Counted from the stretch's first letter, positions 1 through 8,599 are shown. The stretch: DNA of 39,853 bases from an uncultured Eubacteriales bacterium (GCA_900540045.1 UQEF01000014.1:1-39853); one strand, 5' to 3'. Notes: a model not told the origin generated them from the sequence alone. Translations and numbers: made by a program.

Positions 1-1292
1 GGGATACCAGCAAGGCACTTCGCCAGCAGGTGATGTACTGCGTATATGTACGGCAATACAGCAAGGAAGGTACCTTTGAGAAGGTGCGGGAGGACCTTAC
101 GCGCATCCGGGATTTGGGGGTGGATATTCTCTGGCTCTTGCCCATTCATCCCATCGGAAAAACATGCAGAAAGGGTGTGCTTGGCAGCCCGTATGCCATC
201 CGGGACTATCGCGCCGTGAATGAGGAATACGGGACCATGCAGGATTTTGAACGCCTTGCCGACGAGGTTCACCGCCTGGGCATGCGGCTGATCATCGACG
301 TGGTCTATAACCATACATCGCCGGACTCCTGGCTGGCGCAGAACCACCCGGAATGGTTCTATCACAAGCCGGATGGCAGCTTTGGCAACAGGATCGGCGA
401 GTGGTCGGATATTATCGACCTGGATTACAACCAACCGGAATTGTGGGATTATCAGATTGAAACGCTCAAGATGTGGGCCTCCATGGTGGATGGTTTTCGC
501 TGCGATGTGGCGCCCCTTGTGCCGCTGGATTTCTGGCTGCGCGCACGGCGCGAGGTAAGTCGGGTGCGGCCGGACTGCCTGTGGCTGAGCGAATCGGTGG
601 AGCCGGAATTCACGCTCGGCAATCGCGCGCGGGGTATGGTCAGCCTGTCGGACAGCGAGATCTATCAGGCGTTTGATCTGAGCTACGAGTACGACGTCTA
701 TCACGACTGGGTAAGCCTGCTGTGCGGAGAAAAGCCGCTGGACGCCTACGCCGCTGCCCTTTCCCGGCAGGAGTATCTCTATCCTGACAACTATGTCAAG
801 CTGCGCTTTCTGGAAAACCATGACCGCCCACGCGCAGCCTTCCTTGTGCCGGATGCCCTCCAGCGCCGGAACTGGCTGGCATTCCTTTATTTTCAAAAGG
901 GAATGACGCTGATTTATAACGGACAGGAGGCAAGCTGCGAAAGCCGGCCCAGCCTGTTTGACAAGGATCCCATCGACTGGCAGGCGGGTGAGGACATTTC
1001 GCCTCAGCTTCGTGCATTGCGGACGTTGCGCACCCATCCGCTGATGGCGGAAGGCAGCTACAGCGTTCAGGATGCCGGAAACGGCATCCTCCGGGCCATG
1101 TATGCCAGGGGCGAACGCCGGCTAATGGGCATTTTCAGCACGAAGGGAACAAGTGCGCCCGTGCGCGTGCCCTTCCGGGACGGGCGTTATTGCGATCTTG
1201 TGAGCCGCCAGACGGTGCAGGTGGAAGGCGGCCTGCTGAGCGTAAAGGGCGAGCCAATCGTCATTGATTCCGAAACGGAGGGGGCACCATGA
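1..1292 (+). CDS. GH13 alpha-amylase family glycosidase (5' partial)
   Basis: Intracellular alpha-glucan hydrolase of family GH13. The reading frame is open to the window edge (codons from base 3), and the GTG at 30 lacks a ribosome site, so a few N-terminal residues are missing. The four conserved GH13 regions are visible: DVVYNH (region I), GFRCDVA with the nucleophile Asp (II), WLSESVE with the acid/base Glu (III) and FLENHD with the transition-state Asp (IV). At about 430 residues it is short for the family, with a small C-terminal beta domain and no signal peptide, which suggests action on imported oligosaccharides. Its TGA overlaps the ATG of the downstream GH31 gene (ATGA), so the two are probably translationally coupled. 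The family is secure; the exact substrate (maltodextrin, isomalto-oligosaccharide or trehalose-like) cannot be read from the sequence. Confidence 0.9.
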   Translation, partial: DTSKALRQQVMYCVYVRQYSKEGTFEKVREDLTRIRDLGVDILWLLPIHPIGKTCRKGVLGSPYAIRDYRAVNEEYGTMQDFERLADEVHRLGMRLIIDVVYNHTSPDSWLAQNHPEWFYHKPDGSFGNRIGEWSDIIDLDYNQPELWDYQIETLKMWASMVDGFRCDVAPLVPLDFWLRARREVSRVRPDCLWLSESVEPEFTLGNRARGMVSLSDSEIYQAFDLSYEYDVYHDWVSLLCGEKPLDAYAAALSRQEYLYPDNYVKLRFLENHDRPRAAFLVPDALQRRNWLAFLYFQKGMTLIYNGQEASCESRPSLFDKDPIDWQAGEDISPQLRALRTLRTHPLMAEGSYSVQDAGNGILRAMYARGERRLMGIFSTKGTSAPVRVPFRDGRYCDLVSRQTVQVEGGLLSVKGEPIVIDSETEGAP

Positions 1293-3619
1293 ACGAACCG
1301 ACCACCGTGATTCAGGGGGAGCGGTACCGCTTGATGCTGCTGACGCCGCAGCTGATTCGCCTGGAATATGCCCCCGATGGCATCTTTGAGGACCGTCCCA
1401 CGCAGAAGGTGCAAAACCGGGCATTTCCGCCGGTTGAACACCGGCTGTGGCGCACGGAACGCGGCATTGAGCTTTCGACTGCGTTCATGAATGTATTCTA
1501 TGACGAAGGGCCATTTTCTTACGGAGGGCTGTGGATTGAAAACCGCTCCGAATGTCGGGGAATCTACTGCACCTGGCATTATGGGGACGCGCTCACAGAA
1601 AATCTGGGCGGCACGGCGCGGACGCTGGATGAGGCGGACGGTCCTGTGCCGCTGGAGCCCGGCATCCTGTCCCGCCTTCAGGGATACAGCGTGCTGGATG
1701 ACAGCACTTCCTATGTGCTGACAGAGGACGGCTGGATTGAGCCGCCCCGCCCGGGCCATCAGGATCTGTATTTTTTCAGTTATGGCTACGCATACCGGCA
1801 GGCGCTGGCGGACTTCTTTCACCTGTGCGGGCCCACGCCGCTGCTGCCGCGGTATGCACTGGGCAACTGGTGGAGCCGTTTTCATGCCTACACGGCCGAA
1901 GAATACCTCTCCCTCATGGACCGGTTTGAAAAGTCCGGCATCCCTTTAAGCGTGGCCGTGATCGACATGAATTGGCACATCAGCTCCGACGGCTCCGACC
2001 ACAAGGGGTGGACGGGCTATACCTGGGACAAAGCGCTGTTTCCCGAACCGGCGGCGTTTCTAAAGGCGCTTCACCAGAAGGGACTCAGGGTAACGCTCAA
2101 CCTGCATCCCGCGGAGGGGATTCAGCCGCACGAGGTCGCCTATCCACAGGCTGCGGCCGCGCTGGGAAGGGATGCCGCGCGCGGCCAGCGGATTCCTTTT
2201 GAACCGGAAAATCGGGCGTTCTGGCGGGTATACTTTGACCTGCTCCATCGCCCGCTGGAGCGGCAGGGTGTGGATTTCTGGTGGATTGACTGGCAGCAGG
2301 GGCACGCCTGTGCCATTGAAGGCATGGACCCGCTGTGGCTTCTCAATCACTTTCATGCACAGGATGCTGTGCACGAGGGCAGACGGGCGTTTATCCTGTC
2401 CCGATACGCGGGAGCGGGCAGTCACCGTTATCCGGCAGGCTTCTCGGGCGACAGTGTGATCAGTTGGAAGTCCCTGCAGTTTCAGCCCTATTTTACGGCG
2501 ACAGCTTCCAACATTGGGTACGGGTGGTGGAGTCACGATATCGGAGGGCATACGCATGGCAAGCGTGACGATGAGCTGCAAACCAGATGGCTTCAGTTCG
2601 GCGTCTTTTCCCCGATTCTGCGCATGCACAGCACGTCCAATCCATTTAACGGCAAAGAGCCGTGGCGCTATGGGCCTGAGGTGTGCGGCATCATGACGGC
2701 GTTTCTCAGGCTGCGTCACCGCCTTCTCCCCTATCTCTACAGCATGAACTGGCGGTGCCACATACTTGGCGAACCGCTCATTCAGCCCATGTATTATGCA
2801 TGGCCGCGTGAGGATGCCGCCTACCAGGTACCCAACGAGTATCTCTTCGGCAATCAGTTGATCGCCGTCCCCATTACCTCTCCCATGTCTCCGGAGCTCA
2901 GGCTCGCCAGCGCAGATGCCTGGCTTCCGGATGGGCTCTATCACGACCTGTTTACAGGAACAATTTATCACGGTGGAGGGAGGAGGCGCTTGTACCGGCC
3001 GCTGGAAAGCATTCCTGTGCTGGCCAAGGCGGGTGGCATTGTGCCGCTGATGGCGCCTGAGGAGAAGGGCGCAATTCCTGAGGCCCTGGAGATTCTTGTG
3101 TTTGTGGGCGCAGATGGCGCGTTTGATCTCTATGAGGACGACGGAGAGACAGACCGTTATGCCTCGGGCGAATACCTGTTGACCTCTCTGCGTCTGACCG
3201 GTGGTGAGTTCTCCCTTTCGGTCGTACATGGCGCCCGCTCTCTGCACAGGACGCGGCGGATCACCGTCACCTTCTGCGGTGTGGACCAGCCCGCTTCGTG
3301 CCTGGCGCGCTGCGGAAAGGAGCTTCTCTCGGCCGAAACCGTCTATGACCCGCAAAAGCACCGTTTCCGTGTGACACTTCCGCCCATTGACAATACGCGA
3401 GACGTCACGGTGAGTCTTCCCGACGGCGTTTGCCTTGCCGCCAACAACCGTGCCCAATACTGTGAGACGCTGCTCAACCGCGCGCAGATTGATTACGAGC
3501 TCAAGGACCGGCTGTTTCGCCTGCTGCGCTCACATCATGAACCGCTGGCGATTCTGCGCGAATGCAGCTCTTTTCACCTTCCGGATGGGCTGCTGGAAGC
3601 GCTGGCGGAGATTTTCTGA
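1289..3619 (+). CDS. GH31 family alpha-glucosidase
   Basis: A 776-residue glycoside hydrolase of family GH31 that removes alpha-linked glucose (or a related sugar) from oligosaccharide ends. The N-terminal galactose-mutarotase-like region is followed by a (beta/alpha)8 barrel starting near GNWWSRF (about residue 190). The nucleophile motif is FWWIDWQQG and the acid/base region is GFSGDSVISW followed by SHDIGGH. The C-terminal beta domains contain LFGNQLIAVPIT. No signal peptide is present, so it is cytoplasmic. The last roughly 60 residues form an extra helical tail that I do not recognise. It shares a start/stop overlap with the upstream GH13 gene, and a strong bidirectional terminator follows the stop. 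The pairing implies joint degradation of an imported alpha-glucan. Family certain, linkage specificity unknown. Confidence 0.92.
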   Translation: MNEPTTVIQGERYRLMLLTPQLIRLEYAPDGIFEDRPTQKVQNRAFPPVEHRLWRTERGIELSTAFMNVFYDEGPFSYGGLWIENRSECRGIYCTWHYGDALTENLGGTARTLDEADGPVPLEPGILSRLQGYSVLDDSTSYVLTEDGWIEPPRPGHQDLYFFSYGYAYRQALADFFHLCGPTPLLPRYALGNWWSRFHAYTAEEYLSLMDRFEKSGIPLSVAVIDMNWHISSDGSDHKGWTGYTWDKALFPEPAAFLKALHQKGLRVTLNLHPAEGIQPHEVAYPQAAAALGRDAARGQRIPFEPENRAFWRVYFDLLHRPLERQGVDFWWIDWQQGHACAIEGMDPLWLLNHFHAQDAVHEGRRAFILSRYAGAGSHRYPAGFSGDSVISWKSLQFQPYFTATASNIGYGWWSHDIGGHTHGKRDDELQTRWLQFGVFSPILRMHSTSNPFNGKEPWRYGPEVCGIMTAFLRLRHRLLPYLYSMNWRCHILGEPLIQPMYYAWPREDAAYQVPNEYLFGNQLIAVPITSPMSPELRLASADAWLPDGLYHDLFTGTIYHGGGRRRLYRPLESIPVLAKAGGIVPLMAPEEKGAIPEALEILVFVGADGAFDLYEDDGETDRYASGEYLLTSLRLTGGEFSLSVVHGARSLHRTRRITVTFCGVDQPASCLARCGKELLSAETVYDPQKHRFRVTLPPIDNTRDVTVSLPDGVCLAANNRAQYCETLLNRAQIDYELKDRLFRLLRSHHEPLAILRECSSFHLPDGLLEALAEIF

Positions 3620-3636
3620 GAAGAGATCTACAAAAG

Positions 3637-3676
3637 AAAGATGGACCGAAAAAAGAATTTCCGGTCCATCTTTTTG
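3637..3676. terminator. Bidirectional intrinsic terminator
   Basis: A perfect 12-bp stem (3637-3648 with 3662-3673) has a 13-nt A-rich loop and is followed by a T-run. It sits between the convergent GH31 gene and the minus-strand flavin reductase gene and probably serves both. Confidence 0.85.
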
Positions 3677-3694
3677 GTTGCCTGCTGTCAGGCG

Positions 3695-4267
3695 TCACTT
3701 TTTCATGAGTCCAGCGCCTTCGTGCCAGGCTTTACCCACCTGCTCGCCGGAGACATAATACCCATGCTGAAACTGGTCGAAGATCAAAGCGTTTAGGCGG
3801 GCGGGGTCCACCTTGCCGTTCTCAGAGAGCACCGACTCTTCGGCGGCGGTGTTGACGATACGGCCGACAATGGCATAGAAGCTGTCTGTGCTGCTCACCT
3901 CTGCCAATTCACACTCCATCACCACCGGGAATTCATCAATGACGGGCGCATTGACAAACGCGCTCTTGCTGGCATGATAGCCGGTACGCTCAAATTTATC
4001 CGGCATTTTGTTTCCGGTGGCAATGCCGAAGAAATCCGCCACATCCATATGTGCGCGATCCGCGATGCTGACCGTAAATGCCTTGGTTTTCAAAAGATTC
4101 TGGGTGGTTTTGTGGTCCTCATCAATGAACAGCGCAATCCGGTCGCTGTTGCAAATCATCCCCCACGCGGCGTTCATGGCGTTCACCTTGCCATTTTCGT
4201 CGTAGGCAGCGACAATCAATACCGGCATGGGATATACGGCCTGTACAACACCAAGATTCTTTTTCAT
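3695..4267 (-). CDS. Flavin reductase family protein (flavoredoxin-like)
   Basis: A 190-residue FMN-binding split-barrel protein of the flavin reductase-like family. Family members bind FMN and use NAD(P)H to reduce flavin, or act as small electron carriers. Diagnostic segments are the N-terminal PVLIVAAYDENGKVNAMNAA stretch, the CNSDRIAL strand and the KTTQNLLKTKAFTVSIAD block. Length is typical and no signal peptide is seen. The ATG at 4267 is preceded by AAGAAGG at a suitable distance. It is transcribed away from the PerR-like gene, and their shared intergenic region holds a dyad on the flavin reductase side. Physiological electron acceptor unknown. Confidence 0.85.
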   Translation of the reverse strand: MKKNLGVVQAVYPMPVLIVAAYDENGKVNAMNAAWGMICNSDRIALFIDEDHKTTQNLLKTKAFTVSIADRAHMDVADFFGIATGNKMPDKFERTGYHASKSAFVNAPVIDEFPVVMECELAEVSSTDSFYAIVGRIVNTAAEESVLSENGKVDPARLNALIFDQFQHGYYVSGEQVGKAWHEGAGLMKK

Positions 4268-4339
4268 CAGGATACCTTCTTTCCAAAGCTCAGATTGCCC
4301 ACTGGCAGGCTAATGGTATCATTGGCAGGAAAATAAAAC

Positions 4340-4366
4340 AAGTACCAACATGATTGTTAGATACTT
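4340..4366. promoter_or_regulatory. Dyad upstream of flavin reductase gene
   Basis: AAGTACCAAC (4340-4349) faces GTTAGATACTT (4356-4366) as a near-perfect inverted repeat with a 6-nt centre, about 75 bp upstream of the minus-strand start. It may be an operator for a winged-helix redox regulator (HxlR-type sites contain similar GTACTT halves), but the binding factor is a guess. Confidence 0.35.
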
Positions 4367-4589
4367 ACCTAAAGGAAAGCGCTATCAGCAGACGAATCGA
4401 TGAGACGGTTTTTTCGAAAACGGGTTACAGCACGCTCGGTCGTTGATTTGGGGAAAGCAGGAACCCTCTGTCCTGTCTGAGGGACCATGTGCCGGTGTGC
4501 TTGCAGGAAATAAAGCGATCCTGCGCACCTAACATTAAGCAGCATGCTCCGAAAATAAAGGCATATACAAATAGCATTTTTAATTGCTA

Positions 4590-4618
4590 TTGACAGCCCA
4601 TCTTTATTGATTTATAAT
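4590..4618 (+). promoter_or_regulatory. Sigma-70-type promoter of the PerR-like gene
   Basis: TTGACA (4590-4595) and TATAAT (4613-4618) match consensus with a 17-bp spacer. A dyad AATAGCA...TGCTATT (4570-4576/4585-4591) abuts the -35. The start site would fall inside or beside the Fur/PerR box at 4625-4639. Confidence 0.85.
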
Positions 4619-4624
4619 TCTTAT

Positions 4625-4639
4625 TGATAATAATTATTA
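4625..4639. promoter_or_regulatory. Fur/PerR-type operator
   Basis: TGATAATAATTATTA matches the 7-1-7 Fur-family box (TGATAATnATTATCA) at all but one defined position. It lies just downstream of the -10 and before the start codon of the Fur-family gene, which implies autorepression. Confidence 0.8.
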
Positions 4640-4656
4640 TTAATGGGGAATGCGCC

Positions 4657-5061
4657 ATGAAACGCAACACGATCCAGCGTACTTTGGTTTTGGAAGCCGT
4701 CAATCATCTGCGGTCACATGCCACCGCTGAAGAGGTATACGATGCCATCGTTCAGCAGCACCCCCACATCAGCAAGGGCACGGTCTACCGCAATCTCAAT
4801 CAGCTTGCGAAAGACGGGGAGATTCAGAAGCTGGAAATGCCGGATGGACCCGACTGTTTCGATCATCGCCTTCAACGGCATTATCACGCCAAATGTTCCC
4901 GGTGCGGACGTGTTTTTGATATCGAAATGGACTACATGGAGGATCTGGCTCATCGGGTGAAAGACGCTTACGGATTTGCCATTGACGGTCACAATCTGGT
5001 TTTTACAGGCATCTGCCCCACTTGCCAGCAGAACGGCACGCAGTCGGGTCCCTCCAAATAA
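4657..5061 (+). CDS. Fur family regulator, PerR-like
   Basis: A 134-residue Fur-superfamily repressor. Residues 1-75 form the winged helix (HPHISKGTVYRNLNQLAKDG is the recognition segment). The C-terminal dimerisation domain carries CFDHRLQRHYHAKC, CSRCG and CPTC. Two CxxC pairs give the structural zinc site. The Asp in CFDH, the two His of HYH and the Asp in VFDIE align with the PerR regulatory-metal ligands (Asp85, His91, His93, Asp104 in Bacillus numbering), favouring PerR over Fur, which has Glu at the last position. I place the start at ATG 4657 because the upstream ATG at 4624 would translate the operator itself (MIIIIING). A methionine sulfoxide reductase gene nearby supports a peroxide-stress role, though Fur or Zur cannot be excluded. 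Confidence 0.85.
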   Translation: MKRNTIQRTLVLEAVNHLRSHATAEEVYDAIVQQHPHISKGTVYRNLNQLAKDGEIQKLEMPDGPDCFDHRLQRHYHAKCSRCGRVFDIEMDYMEDLAHRVKDAYGFAIDGHNLVFTGICPTCQQNGTQSGPSK

Positions 5062-5117
5062 CGGGCGCATACGGGCGCATCTACCCGTAAATAGAAATGA
5101 AATAGGAGGATGACAAC

Positions 5118-5684
5118 ATGAGAAGCATTACGACGCTCGAACTTCAATACGCACATCGCTTTTATGGCTTTAAGGGTGAGGCGCAATATCTGCATGGCCA
5201 CACGGGGGTGTTGACCATTGAAGTCGAGGATACTGTGAATCCCGGCGTAAACATGGTATTCCCCTGCAACGAGATTCAAAAAACTGCCTGGTCTGTCCTG
5301 AAAAACTTCGATCATGCTCTCATTCTCAGGGAGGATGATCCCCTCCTGCCTGCAATTCTGAAGGTCTATGAAGAGCAGGGCATCCGCAATGGCGCGCCAC
5401 AGAACCAGATGAAAGGCCCGGCCTTTAAAACCGAGCTGGCAACCGCCTACCCGGAGTGCCGTTTGGTGGTAACCAAGGAAACCATGACGGTAGAAGGCAT
5501 GATCAAAATGGTCTATGATCTGCTCAAGGACAAGCTGAACATTGCAAAGATCACCTTCACCAGCGGCGTGAATGCTGCTTCGGCCGAATTTGAAACGCAT
5601 AACCAAATTGATCGCTGCCCGCTTTGCGGCATTGCGCTGAATGAGAACGGTGTCTGCCCCAAATGCGGCTATAAAAAGGGATAA
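5118..5684 (+). CDS. 6-pyruvoyl-tetrahydropterin synthase / QueD-like protein with C-terminal zinc ribbon
   Basis: A 188-residue T-fold protein. Residues 1-150 resemble QueD/PTPS: AHRF and LHGHTG supply the three zinc-binding His, and FDHALIL and VTKETMTVEGM fit later conserved parts. The position that holds the catalytic Cys in QueD (CxxxHGH) is Ala here (AQYLHGH), with Glu one residue earlier, so the activity may differ from 6-carboxytetrahydropterin synthase. The last 25 residues add a rubredoxin-like CPLCG...CPKCG zinc ribbon that is not part of standard QueD. AGGAGG precedes the ATG. It follows the PerR-like gene closely and may share its promoter. No other queuosine or folate genes are nearby. 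Confidence 0.75.
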   Translation: MRSITTLELQYAHRFYGFKGEAQYLHGHTGVLTIEVEDTVNPGVNMVFPCNEIQKTAWSVLKNFDHALILREDDPLLPAILKVYEEQGIRNGAPQNQMKGPAFKTELATAYPECRLVVTKETMTVEGMIKMVYDLLKDKLNIAKITFTSGVNAASAEFETHNQIDRCPLCGIALNENGVCPKCGYKKG

Positions 5685-5729
5685 GCCTTGCGTTAGCAGA
5701 CGCCCCGGAAAACAGGCACAATAAATTGT

Positions 5730-5760
5730 CAGGCCCGGGAAAGCCCGGGCCTGATATTTT
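5730..5760 (+). terminator. Intrinsic terminator after PTPS-like gene
   Basis: A 10-bp GC-rich stem CAGGCCCGGG/CCCGGGCCTG (5730-5739/5744-5753) with a 4-nt loop is followed by ATATTTT. Confidence 0.8.
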
Positions 5761-5822
5761 GTATCATGTCCTACTGCTTGAAAGGCATCACACAACCAGG
5801 TCCATGAGAGGAGGCCTCAATC

Positions 5823-6944
5823 ATGCGACAAAAATGCGTTACCCTTCTGATTGCTTCAGCACTGCTGCTAAGCAGTTGTTCGGCCCCGTATGCACGGTCA
5901 TTGGAAACAGACTCATCCGCAAATACAAGCAAGGAAATCGGGCAGACTTCAAACAGAGCGGATAAGGAGGGCATGTATATGGACACGACTGAGAATGTTA
6001 TCTATCTGGCGGGCGGCTGCTTTTGGGGCTTGGAGCATCTGATGCAGTCAATTCCGGGCGTGATGGATGCTCAAAGCGGGTATGCCAATGGTACCGGCGA
6101 GTCGGACGCCAACTATCAAACGGTTTGTAACGGAGATACCGGCTTTCGGGAAACAGTGCGCGTGGAGTACGACCCGGAGCAGGTCAGCCTGGATGCACTG
6201 CTATTGGCTTATTTCTACGTCATTGATCCCACGGTGCAAAACCGGCAGGGCAACGACTGGGGCAGCCAGTATCAGACTGGCGTCTATTATACCAATGAAA
6301 GGGCCAAGGAAACGGTCGAGCGCATCGCCGCCATTGAGCGCGGACGCAGCCAAACCTTTTTCGTAGAGATTGGCCCGTTGATAAACTTTTATCCGGCGGA
6401 GGAATACCATCAGAACTATCTGGAAAAGAACCCCGGCGGCTACTGTCATATTCCCCGGGAAGAAATCGAGCTGTTTTCCAGGCTACGCATTGATCCGGGC
6501 GACTACCAAAAACCTGCCGCAGAGACCATTCGTGACAAGCTGACCGCAGAGCAGTACCGGATCACCCAGGAAAGCGGGACAGAACGGCCTTTTGATAATG
6601 AATTCTGGAACCAGTTTGAAAAGGGAATCTATGTGGACGTAGTTACCGGTGAACCTCTATTCTCCTCTACGGACAAGTTCGAAAGCGGCTGCGGCTGGCC
6701 GGCGTTTTCCAAGCCCATTGAAGCTCCGGCAGTTGTGGAGCTTCCTGACAACAGCTATGGAATGCAGCGCACGGAGGTACGCAGCCGTGCAGGGAATTCC
6801 CATTTGGGGCATGTGTTCAGCGGCGACCCGGAATCCCCCAACGGTGTGCGGTACTGCATCAACAGTGCGGCCCTGCGATTTATTCCCTATGAGAAGATGG
6901 AGTCCGAAGGCTACGGATATCTTCTCAATCTCTTTGAGGACTAA
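5823..6944 (+). CDS. msrAB: Lipoprotein MsrA-MsrB fusion, peptide methionine sulfoxide reductase
   Basis: A 373-residue bifunctional enzyme repairing Met-S-sulfoxide (MsrA) and Met-R-sulfoxide (MsrB) in proteins. The N-terminus is a lipoprotein signal with lipobox LLSSC (Cys at about residue 19) and a Ser/Thr-rich linker, so it is probably anchored outside the membrane. The MsrA domain (about 58-210) has the catalytic GCFWG motif and [10 protein letters not shown]. The MsrB domain (about 230-370) has SGCGWPAF and the catalytic [11 protein letters not shown]. The two CxxC zinc motifs of many MsrB domains are absent ([13 protein letters not shown] replaces the first). AGGAGG precedes ATG 5823. 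A second ATG (MYMDTTEN) would give a cytoplasmic form, but the lipobox and ribosome site favour the first. Confidence 0.95.
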   Translation: MRQKCVTLLIASALLLSSCSAPYARSLETDSSANTSKEIGQTSNRADKEGMYMDTTENVIYLAGGCFWGLEHLMQSIPGVMDAQSGYANGTGESDANYQTVCNGDTGFRETVRVEYDPEQVSLDALLLAYFYVIDPTVQNRQGNDWGSQYQTGVYYTNERAKETVERIAAIERGRSQTFFVEIGPLINFYPAEEYHQNYLEKNPGGYCHIPREEIELFSRLRIDPGDYQKPAAETIRDKLTAEQYRITQESGTERPFDNEFWNQFEKGIYVDVVTGEPLFSSTDKFESGCGWPAFSKPIEAPAVVELPDNSYGMQRTEVRSRAGNSHLGHVFSGDPESPNGVRYCINSAALRFIPYEKMESEGYGYLLNLFED

Positions 6945-6987
6945 GCCGAAAGAAATGGTTTGTGCATCCGCTTGAGCTTATTCCGTG

Positions 6988-7986
6988 TCACGGCTGAAAC
7001 GGCACAACATTCCTGACCGCATCTGCCGGCCAGATCCGGCTGTCGTCGTTTTCGATGTCCAGAAGCCGGTAGCGGTCGTTGCCCATGCCCAGCTCTTTCA
7101 TATAGCTCAACTGACGCAGGCCATGGCGGCTCTCCATGCGCTCTACCAGGTCGGCATGTTGATGCTCCTGCATGGCATATATCAGATCCACCGACGCCTG
7201 ATCCACAGCCAGCAGGTCCGTGGAGGCCAGGATGCCGACGTTGGGGGTGACGACCGGCTCGGCAGCACAGCCCTCGCAGTCACAGGAGACCGACATGTTG
7301 CGCAATACGTTGATATAAACGATGTGCTTGCCGAAATGGTCCGCCACAGCCTTGGCGGATTCGGTCATGCGCTCCATGAACTCCTCGTTGCTGATATCCC
7401 ACATATCGTCGGAACCGGGCGTAGTGTGGATCATGGCCTTGCCGACGCGGCCATCCGCGCAGCCGATACCGATATTCTTGCAGGAGCCGCCAAAGCCGCC
7501 CTTAGTGTGACCTTTGAAGTGCGTCAGCACCAGCAGGGAATCATAGCCGGGCAAATGTCCGCCCATGGCCATCTCGGTAAACCACTTGCCGCCGTTTACA
7601 GGCAGCATTACGATGCCGTCCTCGTCCAGAATGTCCACCGGGCAGAATGTCCAGCCGTTGACGGCAATGGTCTCGCGGTGCTGTGGCGTAGTATAGCGGT
7701 CGCCCTCATAATACGTATTGGTCTCCACAATCGCCGCGCTGCTGAGGCGTTCATCGACGAGCTTTTTTACCCACGGGCGGGGGATAATGTTGGGACCGTC
7801 CTTTTCGCCCGTGTGCAGCTTGATACCCACCTTGCCCGTCAGGTGTGCCCCGACCTTGTCAAAGATGCGAAGCAGCCCCTCCGCGGACAGGTTGGCTGTG
7901 AAATAGACCACCGATTCCTGACCTTCACGGTTTTCATAAGGGATATACTTGTCCCCATCCGTTCCCGCAACGGCTTGCTTTTTCAT
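6988..7986 (-). CDS. DUF362 domain-containing protein
   Basis: A 332-residue DUF362 family protein. The family is widespread in anaerobes and often linked to Fe-S or redox enzymes, but its reaction is not established. Characteristic parts are GKVGIKLHTGEKDG near residue 52, the VETNTYYEGDR segment, LTHFKGHTKGGFGGSCKNIG in the middle and the CDCEGC cluster, which could bind metal. No separate ferredoxin domain is seen. The start is ATG 7986 with AAGGAGG eight bases upstream; a TTG six bases earlier is too close to that site. It is divergent from a MerR gene, whose operator overlaps its promoter, so it is likely the MerR target. Confidence 0.85.
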   Translation of the reverse strand: MKKQAVAGTDGDKYIPYENREGQESVVYFTANLSAEGLLRIFDKVGAHLTGKVGIKLHTGEKDGPNIIPRPWVKKLVDERLSSAAIVETNTYYEGDRYTTPQHRETIAVNGWTFCPVDILDEDGIVMLPVNGGKWFTEMAMGGHLPGYDSLLVLTHFKGHTKGGFGGSCKNIGIGCADGRVGKAMIHTTPGSDDMWDISNEEFMERMTESAKAVADHFGKHIVYINVLRNMSVSCDCEGCAAEPVVTPNVGILASTDLLAVDQASVDLIYAMQEHQHADLVERMESRHGLRQLSYMKELGMGNDRYRLLDIENDDSRIWPADAVRNVVPFQP

Positions 7987-8051
7987 GCTCAAAGCCTCCT
8001 TCGCCCGTCAAGTTTATGAAGAAGGGCGTTGCCGCCCGTTCCGCGCGCGCA

Positions 8052-8080
8052 TTGACAGACCTGCTGTCCAATGCTATACT
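8052..8080 (+). promoter_or_regulatory. Promoter of the merR-type gene
   Basis: TTGACA (8052-8057), 17-bp spacer, TATACT (8075-8080). It overlaps, back to back, the opposite promoter of the DUF362 gene. Confidence 0.75.
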
Positions 8081-8082
8081 TC

Positions 8083-8113
8083 ATGATAGCACCTGAAGCT
8101 GACTTTAGGTCAA
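8083..8113 (-). promoter_or_regulatory. MerR-type promoter-operator with 19-bp spacer
   Basis: On the minus strand TTGACC (8113-8108) and TATCAT (8088-8083) are separated by 19 bp, the overlong spacer typical of MerR-activated promoters. Filling the spacer is a dyad ACCTGAAG/CTTTAGGT (8091-8098/8103-8110), 7 of 8 paired, with a 4-nt centre. It reads toward the DUF362 gene. Confidence 0.8.
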
Positions 8114-8150
8114 TATCTTTCAACAAAATTTCTAAAGGAAGGCGTTGGAT

Positions 8151-8591
8151 ATGTATACGATCGGACAGGTTGCTGCGATGTTTCAATTGCCGATATCGAC
8201 GCTTCGGTATTACGATAAAGAGGGACTGTTTCCCTATCTTAAGCGCAAGGCGGGCATTCGCTGGTTTTCAGAGCAGGAACTCGAGGCGCTGCGCGTGATC
8301 GAATGCCTGAAAAAAGCAGGCCTTGAGATCAGGGATATCAAGCAGTTTATGCAGTGGTGTACGCAGGGCGCTTCCACATATCCGCAGCGTTATGAACTCT
8401 TTGTCAGGCAGCGCGATGCCGTCGAGGCGGAAATCAGGCACATGCAGCGCACATTGGATATGATTCGCTACAAATGCTGGTACTACGAAAACGCCATGGC
8501 GGACGGCAACGAGGAACGGGTGAAAACCCTTACGCCCGCGGAGATGCCGCAGGAGATCCGCGAGGCTTATGAGGGCGCTCACCGGCTCTGA
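8151..8591 (+). CDS. MerR family transcriptional regulator
   Basis: A 146-residue MerR-type regulator. Residues 1-70 are the winged HTH (TIGQVAAMFQLPISTLRYYD, then GLFPYLKRKAGIRWFSEQEL). Residues 75-125 form the dimerisation coiled coil, followed by a short tail with no metal-binding Cys pattern, so the ligand is probably organic or a stress signal. ATG 8151 has AAAGGAAGG at good spacing; the upstream TTG at 8145 is less likely. Divergent from the DUF362 gene across a 19-bp-spacer operator, which it very probably activates. Confidence 0.9.
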   Translation: MYTIGQVAAMFQLPISTLRYYDKEGLFPYLKRKAGIRWFSEQELEALRVIECLKKAGLEIRDIKQFMQWCTQGASTYPQRYELFVRQRDAVEAEIRHMQRTLDMIRYKCWYYENAMADGNEERVKTLTPAEMPQEIREAYEGAHRL

Positions 8592-8599
8592 TTCACCCT

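Noticed and set aside
2060..3457. Long minus-strand open frame (465 codons)
   Set aside because: It is antisense to the GH31 catalytic domain, whose motifs are clear, and its translation is His/Arg/Gln-rich without a ribosome site.
4624..4656. Upstream ATG of the PerR-like gene
   Set aside because: It would encode MIIIIINGECA, which is simply the translated operator; the start at 4657 matches the family N-terminus.
5061..5080. Tandem 10-bp duplication (ACGGGCGCAT twice)
   Set aside because: Two copies only, in a short spacer after the PerR-like stop; probably replication slippage.
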